Below, piece after piece: positions 1 through 9,484 of a DNA stretch of 64,000 nt (position 1 is the stretch's first letter; every line of letters starts with the position of its first letter). A program made the position numbers and the translations under genes. The notes below the pieces were generated by a model. That model was not told the DNA's origin, made no database searches, and worked only from the letters and a program-made list of their open reading frames with translations. This DNA comes from Candidula unifasciata (lineage: Eukaryota > Mollusca > Gastropoda > Stylommatophora > Geomitridae), in the NCBI GenBank assembly GCA_905116865.2, contig CAJHNH020007935.1:274501-338500 (forward strand). Reading direction: 5' to 3'.

Positions 1-675
1 TTGAAAAAAGGGTGAACAAACAATTAGTCCTGACACAGTAAAGAAAAAATGAGCACTCGATAAATGCATATAGCAGTTGCTAGAGGCGCCAAAGCCAACT
101 GTCGCCACCAGAATGCAGTTTGATGGAAGTAATCGGTCACAGTAAGTTAGATATACTCATGTAAAATTATTAATTAAGGTGTTTAATCAGCCTATACGTA
201 AACCGGCACCAGCCATATTGTATACCACTATTCAATTGCTGCACAAATAACAGGCATTTACCATGAAAAGTACAACTCACAGGGCTGCACCAAACACTAA
301 ACTTAGTAGCCCAGGCAGCGAAACCGTAGACTACCGTCTCTATATGGAAACGGCATTAGCAAAGCTCTGTCGGAAGCAAAAACAACCTCGAAGTCAAACA
401 TTCTGCCATAGCTACTCCTTAATTGACCGGAAGCGTTCTGGACTTATTTAGAGGCAACACGCATTCATCCATTACATACTTAATTTACATTTACACATTT
501 AAGGACCAGGAACGGGTATAAGTACGTACACCGAGGTACCACTGTACTTTTAAAGATAATTTTTATAAAAAGTTTGAAGGGGCTTTTTACAAAATTATGG
601 AGTAGGTGGGGGCAGTCCCAGATTCCGGGGCCCAATGGCACTAGGTTAGCACATGGTGTATCCTTCATGTCTGGG
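1..675. other. No recognisable gene or repeat
   Basis: AT-rich sequence upstream of the first SINE-X copy. The short open frames at 263-451 and 480-668 show no domain, no splice-site context in a useful phase and no similarity to anything else in the window. It presumably lies in an intron of the EGF-domain gene whose exons start at 1458, because that first visible exon begins in phase 1 and so needs upstream exons. Confidence 0.4.
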
Positions 676-709
676 CGTCGTCCCCCTTGTAAGATGCAAT
701 TTTACGTTT

Positions 710-740
<31 letters not shown>

Positions 741-925
741 TGGGGTGGGGGGGGTGGGGGGGGGGGGAAAAGAAGCGCCACCCTGGCGGTTTCCGGGGGC
801 CGCAATATAGTGTGACGGTTAAACGCGGTTTCTGGGACCTCTCCACAGGTGATCATCATCCACATGGTGGCACTTTGTGCCATCAGGTGTTTATCGCTCT
901 GTGTGATGTTCTGGTGGGGTAACAG
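676..925 (+). mobile_element. SINE-X copy 1 with internal T/G homopolymer expansion
   Basis: This is one of nine copies of a dispersed element (label SINE-X). Shared landmarks in order are CACCCTGG, GGGGCCGCAATATAG, GGTTTCTGGGACCTCTCCAC, a GTGGCACTTTGTG block, GTGTTTATCGCT, GTGTGATGT and the end CTGGTGGGGTA. In this copy the stretch between the head and CACCCTGG is replaced by about 14 T followed by about 50 bases of nearly pure G (706-769). The end reads into TTACTTAATT, a short trace of the four-base tail seen in other copies. No coding capacity and no clear tRNA A or B box were found. Confidence 0.75.
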
Positions 926-1051
926 TTTACTTAATTGATGTCTAGGCGTATAGGGTTATTATATCTATAGTGACTATCATCGATATATTCAGGTTCGTTG
1001 CGTAGAGAGTAACATGTTTATATACAACAAATATTGTCAACAGTATTGTCA

Positions 1052-1200
1052 CTCTGTGGCTGAGTGGTCTCTATGTATAGCATCTGCCTCGAGTGCTAGA
1101 GGCCCGAGTTCAAACCCCAGTCAAGGCTAGGATTTTTTTACGTGGACTTCTACTAATTTCCCCTGGTCCCTGGGAAGACCGGATGCGCGTGTGTTTTGTT
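1052..1200 (+). mobile_element. tRNA-derived SINE (SINE-T) head
   Basis: A tRNA-like head is visible: TGGCTGAGTGG fits a pol III A box and GAGTTCAAACCCC fits a B box about 50 bases later, followed by a T run and non-tRNA sequence. The anticodon arm is degenerate and the acceptor stem does not pair well, so this is a retroposed tRNA-like promoter rather than a working tRNA gene. The 3' limit is approximate. Confidence 0.5.
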
Positions 1201-1457
1201 GCACACGTAAAAAATCTCTTTGCAGTTCAAAATCGACAACAACAAAAAGTAGCCTAACAGCGCTGACCGGGAAAAATTTAGAGTTAAAAATCTACCCAAA
1301 GTATTTCAGGATCCTCGCCGGTGCAACGGAGTTCATGCACTGCGCTGAGATTCTTCAGACTCAGGTTTGGGTTAGAAGTAGAACGGAGCACTTAGGGGTT
1401 ACACCCGTGTGCTATGATATTGATCCGTTGAATAAACGAACAAACCATCTTCAACAG

Positions 1458-1556
1458 ATAATGAGGAATATGTACCACCAGGACCAGAGCCGATCTGTGA
1501 GAACACAAACGAAGAATGTAAGAATACCACCACTGATGCAGCGATTCCAAACACAG
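1458..1556 (+). CDS. EGF-domain gene, exon a (acidic Cys module)
   Basis: I infer this exon from splice signals. The acceptor is CATCTTCAACAG before 1458 and the donor is ACACAG|GTAAAT at 1557. It is 99 nt with phase 1 at both ends. In that frame it is open and encodes an acidic, Pro-containing segment (NEEYVPPGPEPICEN...), then Cys-Lys-Asn-Thr-Thr-Thr, which contains an N-glycosylation sequon. The next exon (3068-3175) has the same phase, similar size and a matching C-x-N-x-T-T motif, which suggests exon duplication. The phase also matches the EGF exons downstream. The polypyrimidine tract is short and there is no transcript evidence. It could be a chance open stretch, but the phase and motif match argue for a real exon. 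Confidence 0.5.
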
Positions 1557-1562
1557 GTAAAT

Positions 1563-1812
1563 AACATTAAGAACAGCCTTACAGAAATAAACATCAGTCC
1601 TAATAGTGTTCTTGACAGAGCTCACAAGCGAATTTTACACACCCCCCCCCCCCCCCCCCCAACACTTTGCTGAGGTACAAGCTAGAAGAGAAGAAGAAGA
1701 AAAAGAAGAAGAAGAAGAAGAAGAAGAAGAAGAAGAAGAAGAAGAAGAAGAAGAAGAAGAAGAAGAAGAAGAAGAAGAAGAAGAAGAAGAAAGAAGGATA
1801 AGAAAAAGGTAA
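1563..1812 (+). mobile_element. LINE-F2 3' end running into (GAA)n
   Basis: 1563-1705 matches, on the opposite strand, the LINE remnant at about 33.66-33.80 kb: AAGAACAGCCTTACAGAAAT, then CTTGACAGAGCTCA, then AACACTTTGCTGAGGTACAAG. It is interrupted by a run of about 20 C (1641-1660). Directly after the LINE end comes a GAA microsatellite of about 115 bases (1685-1798). The copy begins 7 bases after the donor of exon a, so it lies in the intron. No intact frame remains. Confidence 0.65.
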
Positions 1813-1839
1813 AAAACACCCTATTCTGACTTCTTTTTC

Positions 1840-2100
1840 TTTTGTCCAATATCAGCCTTGAGGTTTAAAGGATGATAGGCAAGTGCTAGAGTTAGAGTGC
1901 GCTCGGTTGTTTGATATGTTGTGATGTTGTGAAGTCTTAGGTTGTCGATGACTCCTTCAATCCATATCCTGTGAGTCTCCTTCCGCCTCTTGGTGTTTCC
2001 ATCCTCATGTTGTAAGCTCTCGCTTGTTAACATCTTTGAATTCACTCTCCATAAGTGGCCGAACCATCTTAGTTTTTGTATAATAGATCTAAGAATGCTT
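1840..2100 (-). mobile_element. LINE-B 3' fragment
   Basis: On the minus strand the translation gives a degenerate C-terminal LINE tail with the string IEGVIDNLRLHNITTY...TTERTL. It matches the + strand copy at 12.4 kb (IEGVTDNLRLHNITAY...ATERAL). This C-terminal 'R-G-R-P-R-R/W-x-D' type region is typical of non-LTR retrotransposon ORF2 ends. It is broken by stops and lies tail to tail with the LINE-F2 copy just upstream. Confidence 0.6.
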
Positions 2101-2299
2101 TGAGAAGCATTGTTTAATAGTTTTTATAACTTGTTGTTTCGGAAACGAGCCTTTCTGGTTTTGTTAGCAGCCTTCTCAAACATCGCATTTCAGGGGTGAT
2201 TAATTTTATCTCATGCTATTTGGTTAACATCTAAGTATGAACTTGGTAACCTCAAGTTTGAATAAGGATTGCATCGATAATTTGTCTCTGTTTTAAGTC

Positions 2300-2690
2300 T
2301 CTGCTGGAATATCTGGGTTCTGCAAGCTTGCAGTGAGTTAATACGTAACATTGCCGGCTTGTTGGGTAGTTGTTTCAATCTCTCTGCTATCACTGAAGCT
2401 ACGGAATGCGTGTTCTGTGCTCGATATTTACTTGTAAGGCATCCTGAGAAAAATGGAGACAAGTATGCTTTACACAGAGTGGCATGCAAAGCTTCAGAAA
2501 TTCAGGGTACTTTTGATATTTTTTTCTAGGGTATGCAGGTGTGTTAGAAATCGAACGGCGGAACAGCCACGCTGGCTTTGCGCCACTTGATGGTAAATCT
2601 GTGTATGAAAAGTTATGTGTTGTCAAGGCTCTTTGGGAAGGTAGTGAACATGCTGAAGCACACTTATATTCTTTTGATCTGAAAAAATAT
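2300..2690 (+). mobile_element. LINE-C remnant (RNase H region)
   Basis: This is a diverged copy of the LINE-C tail seen more clearly at 8.5-9.1 kb (minus strand) and 25.5-25.9 kb. Recognisable pieces are a 'LRKME...' stretch, a block corresponding to the Gly-His-Ala-Gly ... Asn-Glu region of RNase H, then CGCCACTTGATGG and the 'CTTTGGGA' block. Reading frames are broken throughout. The limits are approximate. Confidence 0.45.
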
Positions 2691-2958
2691 TATCAACAAA
2701 TAATATGAGCTTTTAAAATCAGATGATTGTCATGCCGTCAGATACTCTATTTAACTAATAATATTTCTTTCGTGTTTTTTTTTAAATGCAAAATTTTAAC
2801 AATTTGACAATTTCCGTATGGAAATTTAAACAAATGTATTTATACATTTACTTTTTTTTAAAATGTATATTTGATTCCTTTTATACAATATTAAACAGTG
2901 GCTAACAGTTTTCTGAAACAGCAACCCCACTAATTTTATCTACGAGCCGTTTAAAAAC

Positions 2959-3061
<103 letters not shown>

Positions 3062-3067
3062 CAATAG

Positions 3068-3175
3068 AAACGGAAGAAAACATATCCCTGGAACAAATAG
3101 GTGAATGTGATGGGGAGCTGAACGAGTTTGGAGACTGTGAGAACATTACCACAGAAGGAGACATCTCACTTGCAG
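3068..3175 (+). CDS. EGF-domain gene, exon b (acidic Cys module)
   Basis: The exon is 108 nt with phase 1 at both ends. The acceptor is TTGTCAATAG and the donor is TTGCAG|GTAATC. Of the three frames only the phase-1 frame is open. It encodes an acidic segment beginning TEENISLEQIGEC and ending with Cys-Glu-Asn-Ile-Thr-Thr-Glu, an N-glycosylation sequon placed just as in exon a. Joined to the next exon the split codon makes Glu and reads on smoothly into an acidic linker. The module is Cys-poor (two Cys) and I do not recognise its family. A secreted linker or stalk between EGF modules is the likely role. The very short gap to the (AT)n run leaves a weak polypyrimidine tract. Confidence 0.6.
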
Positions 3176-3179
3176 GTAA

Positions 3180-3997
3180 TCCCAACAATTGTTAATGTCC
3201 AACATCTGATACCACTGATGAAATTATTTTATACAACATTTCCATTCTCTTCTTATTGAACTATTGTTGACATAGATTCACAAACCCCTGATACAATTTA
3301 TCAATATCACTATCATCCTCATCATAATCGTCGTTTTCATCTTCATCATGTGTTTGACTGACTTGAGCAGTCATACTTTCTCAGAATTTACTACCGCCAA
3401 CAGCTGGTATCACTTCGTATACTGACAGCATTCAATGCCATGACGAAAGACTGTGTCAATGATACCGTCGTTGGCTTTATCTTACCTCATCTTTCCAGGC
3501 TGTCAAAACATGTAGTTTTTTTTTTTCCTTCCTCCCTTGAATGTCTCTAATATGATACATTTCTTCTTTTTTTTTTTTCTGATCAAGCCATTACTACTCC
3601 TATAGACAAGTTTCAAGTATTTATATTGTACTTGTTGTCAGTATACATTCTGATTTATCTTCAGTAAGTTTTTTACATCAACATTTCAAATGAAAAAAAA
3701 AAGTACAATACATAATGGAGTAGATGGCATTTAGAAAGTAGCCTAATGTGAGCCAGATTCATTAATAAAAACAGACTGTAGCGAGAAAATTGTTATTGGA
3801 AAGCAAAACATTTGGACAATTTATAATTAACTAAACAGTACGAGCCTTCTCTAAATACCAAATGTCAGGGTTGCCAAAGTCTGCCAAAAACTGGGCACAA
3901 GAGGAAAGGAAGAAGAAGAAGAAGAAGAAGAAGAAGAAGAAGAAGAAGAAGAAGAAGAAGAAGAAGAAGAAGCAGGAGGAGGAGGATGAGACGGAGG

Positions 3998-4035
<38 letters not shown>

Positions 4036-4375
4036 AGGAAAAGGAGGAGGGAGATAAGAATTGAATATATTATGACATGTATTCCTGTTCACGCATGATA
4101 CATTGTAGATACATTTCTCCAATGTTTAATGTAAAACTGATCGCAAAAGCTTCAAGCATTTCTGAAGACATTTTTTTTGACAGGTTTCCTGTGATGTAAT
4201 AAATATTGTTTGTCTTCACATACGTTTGAGGGAACTGTTGGAACACGTTTCCTCGTATATGATGTAAATATTGACGACATAGTTTCAAATATCGACTTCA
4301 TGAACAGGCTTTTGAGTTGATAGAAACAATTTGAAGTCGCCTGGATCTAAACACTTGTGCACGAAGAAGTTTTAA
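3180..4375. repeat. Intron without gene; (AAG)n and (GA)n microsatellites
   Basis: Intronic AT-rich sequence. A pure AAG run covers about 3908-3972 and a GA run about 4003-4034. The open frames that cross them are low-complexity Lys/Glu/Arg or Leu/Ser artefacts. Nothing else is recognised. Confidence 0.8.
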
Positions 4376-4377
4376 AA

Positions 4378-4690
4378 GAAGGTTAATGAACAAGCCGAAA
4401 AGCTGGCAATTGATGTACCAATGAGTGCTGAAAGAAGCATGGACAGAGCTGACAGCATCAACACTTTACGGACTAGATTGGTGAATAATGAAGGATCTCT
4501 GAGGCTAACACAACTGCGTCTCCAAGGTATACAGCTCTGCGAAGCATGCCTGTGTAATTTTCGAGGCTAAGACAGAAAACACCGTAGCCATCTTCTCATG
4601 AGAATATTCAGTAGAGGTTCCTTGGAGTGGCTGCTGCATTAGAGGATTGAGCACACATTGAAATGCCCAGTGTGCAGTGACGTAGATCAG
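4378..4690 (+). mobile_element. LINE-C type C-terminal remnant
   Basis: The + strand translation reads NEQAEKLA followed by VPMS, then RKHRSHLLMR ... EHTLKCPVCSDVDQD with two stops. N-E-x-A-x-x-L-A is the end of an RNase H domain (the last catalytic Asp here is Glu), and the H...C-P-x-C segment is the zinc-knuckle-like C-terminus of RNase H-bearing LINEs. This is a dead fragment. Confidence 0.55.
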
Positions 4691-4959
4691 GATAACATAA
4701 CACCATATATGTCTTCTTCTTCTTTTTTTGCCTTCGGTTTCGTATGCTCAGATCAGACCATTAGGTGGGTTGCCTCTATGAACTTGCATGTCAGCAGCAG
4801 GTGGATCATGGTTTCCCACACTTTGCTCTGGAGGCCAGTTGTCTTTTCGAAGTTGTATGCAGAGTGGGCGTATATATGTTTGAAGTAACTATTGTAGACA
4901 CGCTTCCTCAATCCGTGATGTCATCAATATTGCCACAAAAGTTCATCAATCAATTAATT

Positions 4960-5345
4960 AGTAAGTCTTTTACAGAACGTCGATCTCTTCACGGCACGTC
5001 TGAAAGTCTCTATCTCAAGCCAATTCTCCAGCCCTGTGTGCTTTCATAGCCAATGCAACTTTGGTGTGATTTGTCCACATTCGCGGAGGTCGGCCTCTGC
5101 ATCGTTTCCCCATAACTGCACCCTCCATCACCGTTCTCTCCAGACCACCATAGGGGCTTGACATGGCTAAAATACATCGGTTTTCGGGACAGGATGCTGT
5201 TTATGAGCCAATTCTCTGTAATGTTTAGGTCATGTCGAAAGTCGGCGTTTGCATTCCTCTTGGTTCTCTGTATCCTTTTCGGCTTGCGAATAAAGTTTGT
5301 AGCGATTTATAATGTGGTAATTTCCCCTTGCTTTCCACATCCGGA
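4960..5345 (-). mobile_element. LINE-A 3' fragment, diverged
   Basis: The segment CTTTTACAGAACGTCGATCTC ... CACGTCTGAAAG is the antisense of the LINE-A 3' end. The better copy at 43.68 kb reads CCTTTGCAGAACGTCGCTCTC ... CTGCCTGAAAG. Further on, the antisense of GGTCG-CCTCT, of 'K-Y-x-x-H' and of the 'INSILSRK' region can be followed to about 5.3 kb. All frames are interrupted. Confidence 0.5.
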
Positions 5346-5479
5346 TGGTTGAGCATCTCAACCTTCTGCAATATTTTAGATTGCCTGGGCAGCTGAGTGT
5401 CCTGCTCTGTGGTGTTATCAGCAGAGGTGTCCGCTTATGTCGACGGATAACATAGCTTCAGATGCCTCTCAAGTAATTA

Positions 5480-5830
5480 TTGTAGACACGTTTTGTTTAT
5501 AAGCGTTTAAAGCACTGTCGACATTTCCTTCAGACATGTTAACAGGAGATGAATATTAAATCATCGGAGTATTCCCATAAGTGCCCAGTCTCCATCTTCA
5601 GCAGCAATTAAAAAATTCCAATTCCGATGGCTCCAGTAACAGTCTGATTGTATATCCGTCTCGCCTCTCACTTAAGTGGGAAGCGACGGTTAGATGCCTC
5701 TGGTAACTCCTCGCAGCACTATTCTCCTCAGACAGTAATGATCTATGTGTGCCTTCGCACTGTTTACTAGCTATCTAAAGACCCTTACACCATCTAACTT
5801 ACCAGGCATCACTTTTACACCAACTGGCTC
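5480..5830 (-). mobile_element. LINE-C 3' fragment
   Basis: The minus strand matches the LINE-C 3' end at 22.3-22.6 kb and 25.5-25.9 kb. Shared blocks include CCCATCTTCAGCAGCAA, TGTATATCCGTCTCGCCT and ATTCTCCTCAGACAGTAATGA. It ends about 65 bases upstream of exon c of the EGF gene. There is no open frame of note. Confidence 0.6.
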
Positions 5831-5896
5831 AGACAAAAATAATAGTTATCATATATAAAAACAATATACCTTACTGTTGCAACTTATTGTCCTCAG

Positions 5897-6070
5897 AGGA
5901 AGAAGACACCACACAGGTTTCTCAAGTTGTGGAATGCAGCGAGGGACTGTACGGAGATAACTGCAGTCTTCCTTGCCCCTCAAACTGTGTAGGTCCAAAG
6001 TGTGATCTCGTGACAGGAGACTGCAGCAAAGGATGCAGAATTGGTTATCAAGGCTCACAGTGTGCAGAAA
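5897..6070 (+). CDS. EGF-domain gene, exon c (8-Cys EGF-like module)
   Basis: The exon is 174 nt with phase 1 at both ends. The acceptor is TTGTCCTCAG and the donor is GCAGAAA|GTAAGT. It begins with an acidic linker (EEEDTTQVSQVVEC) and then a full 8-cysteine EGF-like module: Cys spacing follows C-x-G-x-Y-G-x-x-C-x-x-x-C-x-x-x-C ... G-D-C-x-x-G-C-x-x-G-Y-x-G-x-x-C. This is the laminin/EGF-like pattern of MEGF, SREC and related scavenger-type proteins. One EGF module per phase 1-1 exon is the classic shuffled arrangement. The module should be extracellular and disulphide bonded. The exact protein family is not resolved; many molluscan genes share this pattern. Confidence 0.85.
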
Positions 6071-6689
6071 GTAAGTTGATTTGGACGCGCTGAAAGTAGA
6101 TTTACCACGCCCAACTTGAGTGTATGACAAGGCCCTAACACCCACCCCCCCCCCCTCCCCTTTTCCCCCAGCAACATACCAAACTGTGATTTAAAAAGAG
6201 GACAATAGATTGCGCAAGAAGATGAACAGACAGTTTGGAGATACGTTTTGGTCAGAATACGTACTTAATATATAAATGTCTGTGTTACCATATTAAATAA
6301 ATTTTAAACTGTAGATTTACAACTGCTTAAACATGTCCTTGGTGTGTTGTGTGATAGATAGCTTTTTGTTGTGTTTTATTTAAAGTTAAACTGTAAAATA
6401 CTATAACAGATTTCGACAAATACAAATGCACCCAGTTTAAAAATTACTTGACGCGCCCCTTGAAACCTCCTCTCCCCTCCACCCTCCCCATCCCAGACAT
6501 AGGAATCCCGGCCCATAGTCAGTTATGGCTGGGGATGACGTTTCTCCTGTCGACGGCACAAAGTTTAGAGCAGTACTGTAGAGACAACGGCTTGCCCAAA
6601 CAATACGATTCCCTCCTTTCGGCCTGCTTTGTTTACTTCAAAGGTAATGTAACACCAAAGCATGGAAACGAAGTTGATGAGGATGATGA

Positions 6690-6803
6690 CGTTCAACCCC
6701 ACCAGGACATCACACCGAGCTGTAAACATCCAGTGGCACAAAGTGCCAACGTTCGGATGAGGATCACACAGGGACAGGTCACAGAAGCACCGTTCAACTC
6801 ATA
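6690..6803 (-). mobile_element. SINE-X copy 2, truncated
   Basis: Antisense landmarks are present: ACCCCACCAGGACATCACAC, a GTAAACATCCAGTGGCACAAAGTG block, GGATGAGGATCACAC and GTTCAAC. The head (hairpin and GAAGCCCCA block) is missing, so the copy is 5' truncated. It lies in the intron between exons c and d. Confidence 0.75.
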
Positions 6804-7442
6804 GGTTGGGTTATATTAGGGCTACCAGGAACAGCTAGGGTGAGGCTTAAAAAAAAAAAAAACACAATCGCTTCCAACATTGGAACGCACAGTTCCAGTT
6901 ATACAACATAATAAAAAGGACTTGGAGTTTCCCTACTAGACTAGTTGTGAACATAAGTTATTGGCAAAAGTTTTTTGTTTTTTTTTAAAAGTTTTTCTTA
7001 ACATCTCAGTGATGATAATCAAACAGCTACAAATCCCAGAAACCCTGTTCAACGTATGACCATGTAGCACAGTTATACTGCGGCACCACAAAAACAGTTA
7101 CAAATTAACTTGTAGTCCGGGATAGGTGGGCAGAATGTGAATGGCCAAAATACCGCCGTAAAAAAAAAAATTTTTAATCTATGAAAATCTATGAATAGAT
7201 TTTTAATACAGTTCCTCATGTTGTGGCCATACAATTTTGTTCGTTGTTACCTCATAACTTCAGTGAATGTGCAGGCGACCCTTGTAAAGGGTCATTTCCG
7301 TCATTTCCCTTGAGTGTTCAGCATCGGTCAGATAACCCCGGTAACTCCTCCCCGTAGCTTCATTCTCCTCGTCCGTAATGATCTTTTTTGTGGCTTTGTT
7401 TTAAAGTACATAGCTAACATGTTTGTTTTTGCTGTCTCAAAG

Positions 7443-7580
7443 TTTGTCCACCAGGATTCTATGGTGAGGAGTGCACGAGCAACTGCCCTAGCAATTGCGC
7501 CACAAATGAGTGCCATCATGAAAATGGGTATTGCCTCAACGGCTGCAAGGAAGACTACTGGGGGAGTGATTGCAGTCTCG
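7443..7580 (+). CDS. EGF-domain gene, exon d (8-Cys EGF-like module)
   Basis: The exon is 138 nt with phase 1 at both ends. The acceptor is TTGCTGTCTCAAAG and the donor is AGTCTCG|GTAAAT. The 46 residues form a compact EGF-like module starting CPPGFYGEEC and ending WGSDCSL, with eight cysteines in the same spacing as exon c. Joined to exon c the split codon gives Ile, so the two modules are directly adjacent (..CAE-I-CPPG..). The longer open frame that starts at 7314 runs through the exon in the wrong frame and is a shadow. Confidence 0.85.
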
Positions 7581-7654
7581 GTAAATCTCTGTGTTAGTTC
7601 CCCTGCATTTTCTTCTCACTTCGATTGCATTTAAGATTCATATCATCATATTGA

Positions 7655-7885
7655 GTCGCCGTGGCGTTGGCGGCTAGACGCCTGCCTGCGGGTTGGAAGT
7701 TCGTGGGTTCGCGTCCTGACAGAACAGGATTTTTTTCCAAAATCACATTGACTCCCAGACTGACCCAGCCATAAGTGGGTACCAGGTGCGGTCCTGGAAA
7801 GTAAAGGCGTCCGGCTTGGTGCTGACCACATCACCCACCCAGTACCGATTTGTCTACAAAATAAATGTCTAGCCTTATTCCCAAT
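7655..7885 (+). mobile_element. SINE-T copy (tRNA-derived)
   Basis: The head has a degenerate A box region (CCGTGGCGTTGGCGG) and the B box GGTTCGCGTCC. The body carries the family blocks GACTGACCCAGCC, TACCAGGTGCGGTCCTGG, AAGTAAAGGCG, TGACCACATCACCCACC and AGTACCGATTTGTCTA. The same blocks recur at 34.1, 44.9 and 60.7 kb and, reversed, at 23.5 and 42.9 kb. Confidence 0.75.
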
Positions 7886-7897
7886 ACGCCTAAACGA

Positions 7898-8122
7898 TCG
7901 TTTACGTCCTTCTTAGGACGTAATTTTTTGTTATTTGAAGCCCCACTCTGGCTTTTGCCAGGGGTCGCAATATAGGCAGGTCATCATTATGGCCAAATGT
8001 CTGAACGCGGTTTCTGGGACCTCTCCACGGTGATCCTCATCCGCATGGTGGCACTTTGTGTCATCGGGTGTTTATCGCTTGTGTGATGTCCTGGTGGGGT
8101 AGAAATTCAGTCAGTCAGTCAG
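7898..8122 (+). mobile_element. SINE-X copy 3, full length
   Basis: This is the best full-length copy. The head is an inverted repeat, TTACGTCC and GGACGTAA separated by six bases (7903-7924). Then come T5G, GAAGCCCCACTCTGG, GGGTCGCAATATAGGCAGG, GGTTTCTGGGACCTC, the TGGTGGCACTTTGTG block and CCTGGTGGGGTAG. The tail is four tandem copies of CAGT (about 8106-8122). CCCCAC near the head is complementary to GTGGGG at the end, so the RNA could close into a long stem-loop. Confidence 0.85.
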
Positions 8123-8145
8123 TGCCTTAAAAATCCGCTATTCCT

Positions 8146-8355
8146 TACGTCTTTTTTAATTTTTTGTTATTTGAAGCCCCACTCTGGCTTTTGTCAGGGG
8201 CCGCAATATAGGCAGGCCATCAATATGGCCAATTGTCTGAACGCGGTTTCTGGGACCTCTCCACGGTGATCCTCATCCGCATGGTGGCACTTTGTGTCAT
8301 CGGGTGTTTATCGCTTGTGTGATGTCCTAGTGGGGTAGAAAGTCAGTCAGTCAAA
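8146..8355 (+). mobile_element. SINE-X copy 4
   Basis: This second, nearly identical copy starts 24 bases after copy 3, in the same orientation. Its head has decayed to TTACGTC plus T run. The body matches copy 3 closely, including the AGGCAGGCCATCAATATGGCC stretch. The tail is CAGT-type (AGTCAGTCAGTC). Closeness and identity suggest either a local duplication or insertion into the same tail. Confidence 0.85.
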
Positions 8356-8479
8356 GGGTCCTTGTACATAGAATCAATCATATGGTTAACCAGTGCCTCC
8401 CAACCTTGCTAATGTCATGCCCCTTTAATACAGTTCCTCATACTGTGGTAACCCCCCCCCCCCTCTCCCCCTTTCTATA

Positions 8480-9130
8480 AAATTGTGTTCGTTGCTACTT
8501 CAAAACTTCAGTGAATGTGTGTTTTCCAAGGGTCGTAGGCGACCCTTGTAAACGAGTACATCCGTCTCGCATTTCCCTTGAGTGTTGAGCGTCGGTCAGA
8601 TCCCCTTGTAACTCCCCGTAGAGTCATTCTCCTCAGACCGTAATGATCATCTGTGCCTCTGAACTGTTCATTGGCTCCAAAAAGGCCCTCACAACGTCAA
8701 GCTTGTTATGTATCAGTTCACAACCAAGTGTTGCAGAACATGCCATTCCATCTGCCTGCTCATTTCCCGAGGCACCAGCATGACCTGGAAAAAACATCCA
8801 GACCCTAACTACCCGGGACCTCTGAAGCGATGCTCGCTACTCCGCACGGAGCATGCATGTCTTAACCTTTCTCAGCATACTCTGTGAGTCACGTACAATT
8901 ACGACATGTGTGTACCGCTGATTCCCAATCCAGCGGAAGGCAGCAGTGACTGCCTCCACCTCTATTCTTAAACTAGATGATATCATATGCCAGGCTTTGT
9001 TGCACTAAGCGATATCCATTCGTTTTTGCTACGAACCCCCATGCACTTCTCCCAACACAGAGCCATCTGAATAAATAATCACATCACCTGGGCGGGAATT
9101 CTCAAGAATCATTTGTAAAGCAAAGGATTT
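8480..9130 (-). mobile_element. LINE-C, RNase H domain and 3' end
   Basis: On the minus strand an RNase H domain is readable across a few stops. It holds a Tyr-Ser-Asp-Gly-Ser first catalytic motif, an E-V-E-A-V-T-A-A helix with the catalytic Glu, V-R-D-S-Q-S-M-L with the second Asp, and P-G-H-A-G-A-S-G-N-E-Q-A-D with the His and the last Asp. The 3' end follows (about 8.5-8.7 kb). An RNase H domain at this place is known from I-type and related LINE clades. Stops and one-base shifts make it non-functional. Confidence 0.75.
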
Positions 9131-9484
9131 GTAGTTAACGAGAGTGAGGTTAAGAATTATTCCTTGTACATAGCCTGACGATCCTGTTAATTCAGAGGGT
9201 CTTTTAACAGTTTTTTTTCCCGTGAGGGTTGAACAGAATGTCGTTAAGTAACTTGCTATTATTAGTAGTTCCTTCCCCAGCTACGGAAAGTAAGCTACAT
9301 CGGGGTAGCACTTAGTATAACCGTTACTGTGCTCCATGTTTCACTTTAATGTGGTATCTTGATGGGTTGTCATCCAAGATGGAACTCTTGAAGTCCCAGA
9401 GTGTCCAATTTTAAGGAGCAGGGTGAGTGGGCTAGGCGGATAGACAATATTGTTGCTTTTCATATTGGAAAATGTTTCGTTGCC
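9131..9484. other. Intron sequence, nothing recognised
   Basis: No domain, repeat family or splice-consistent exon was found in this stretch. Confidence 0.4.

Noticed and set aside
574..883. Overlapping Gly/Pro-rich open frames on both strands
   Set aside because: They are produced by the G homopolymer inside SINE-X copy 1.
3862..4122. Lys/Glu-rich and Leu-rich open frames
   Set aside because: AAG and GA microsatellite artefacts.
7443..7634. Open frame running through EGF exon d as a 106-residue protein starting at 7314
   Set aside because: It reads the exon in the wrong frame; the phase-1 frame gives an 8-Cys EGF module with good splice sites on both sides.
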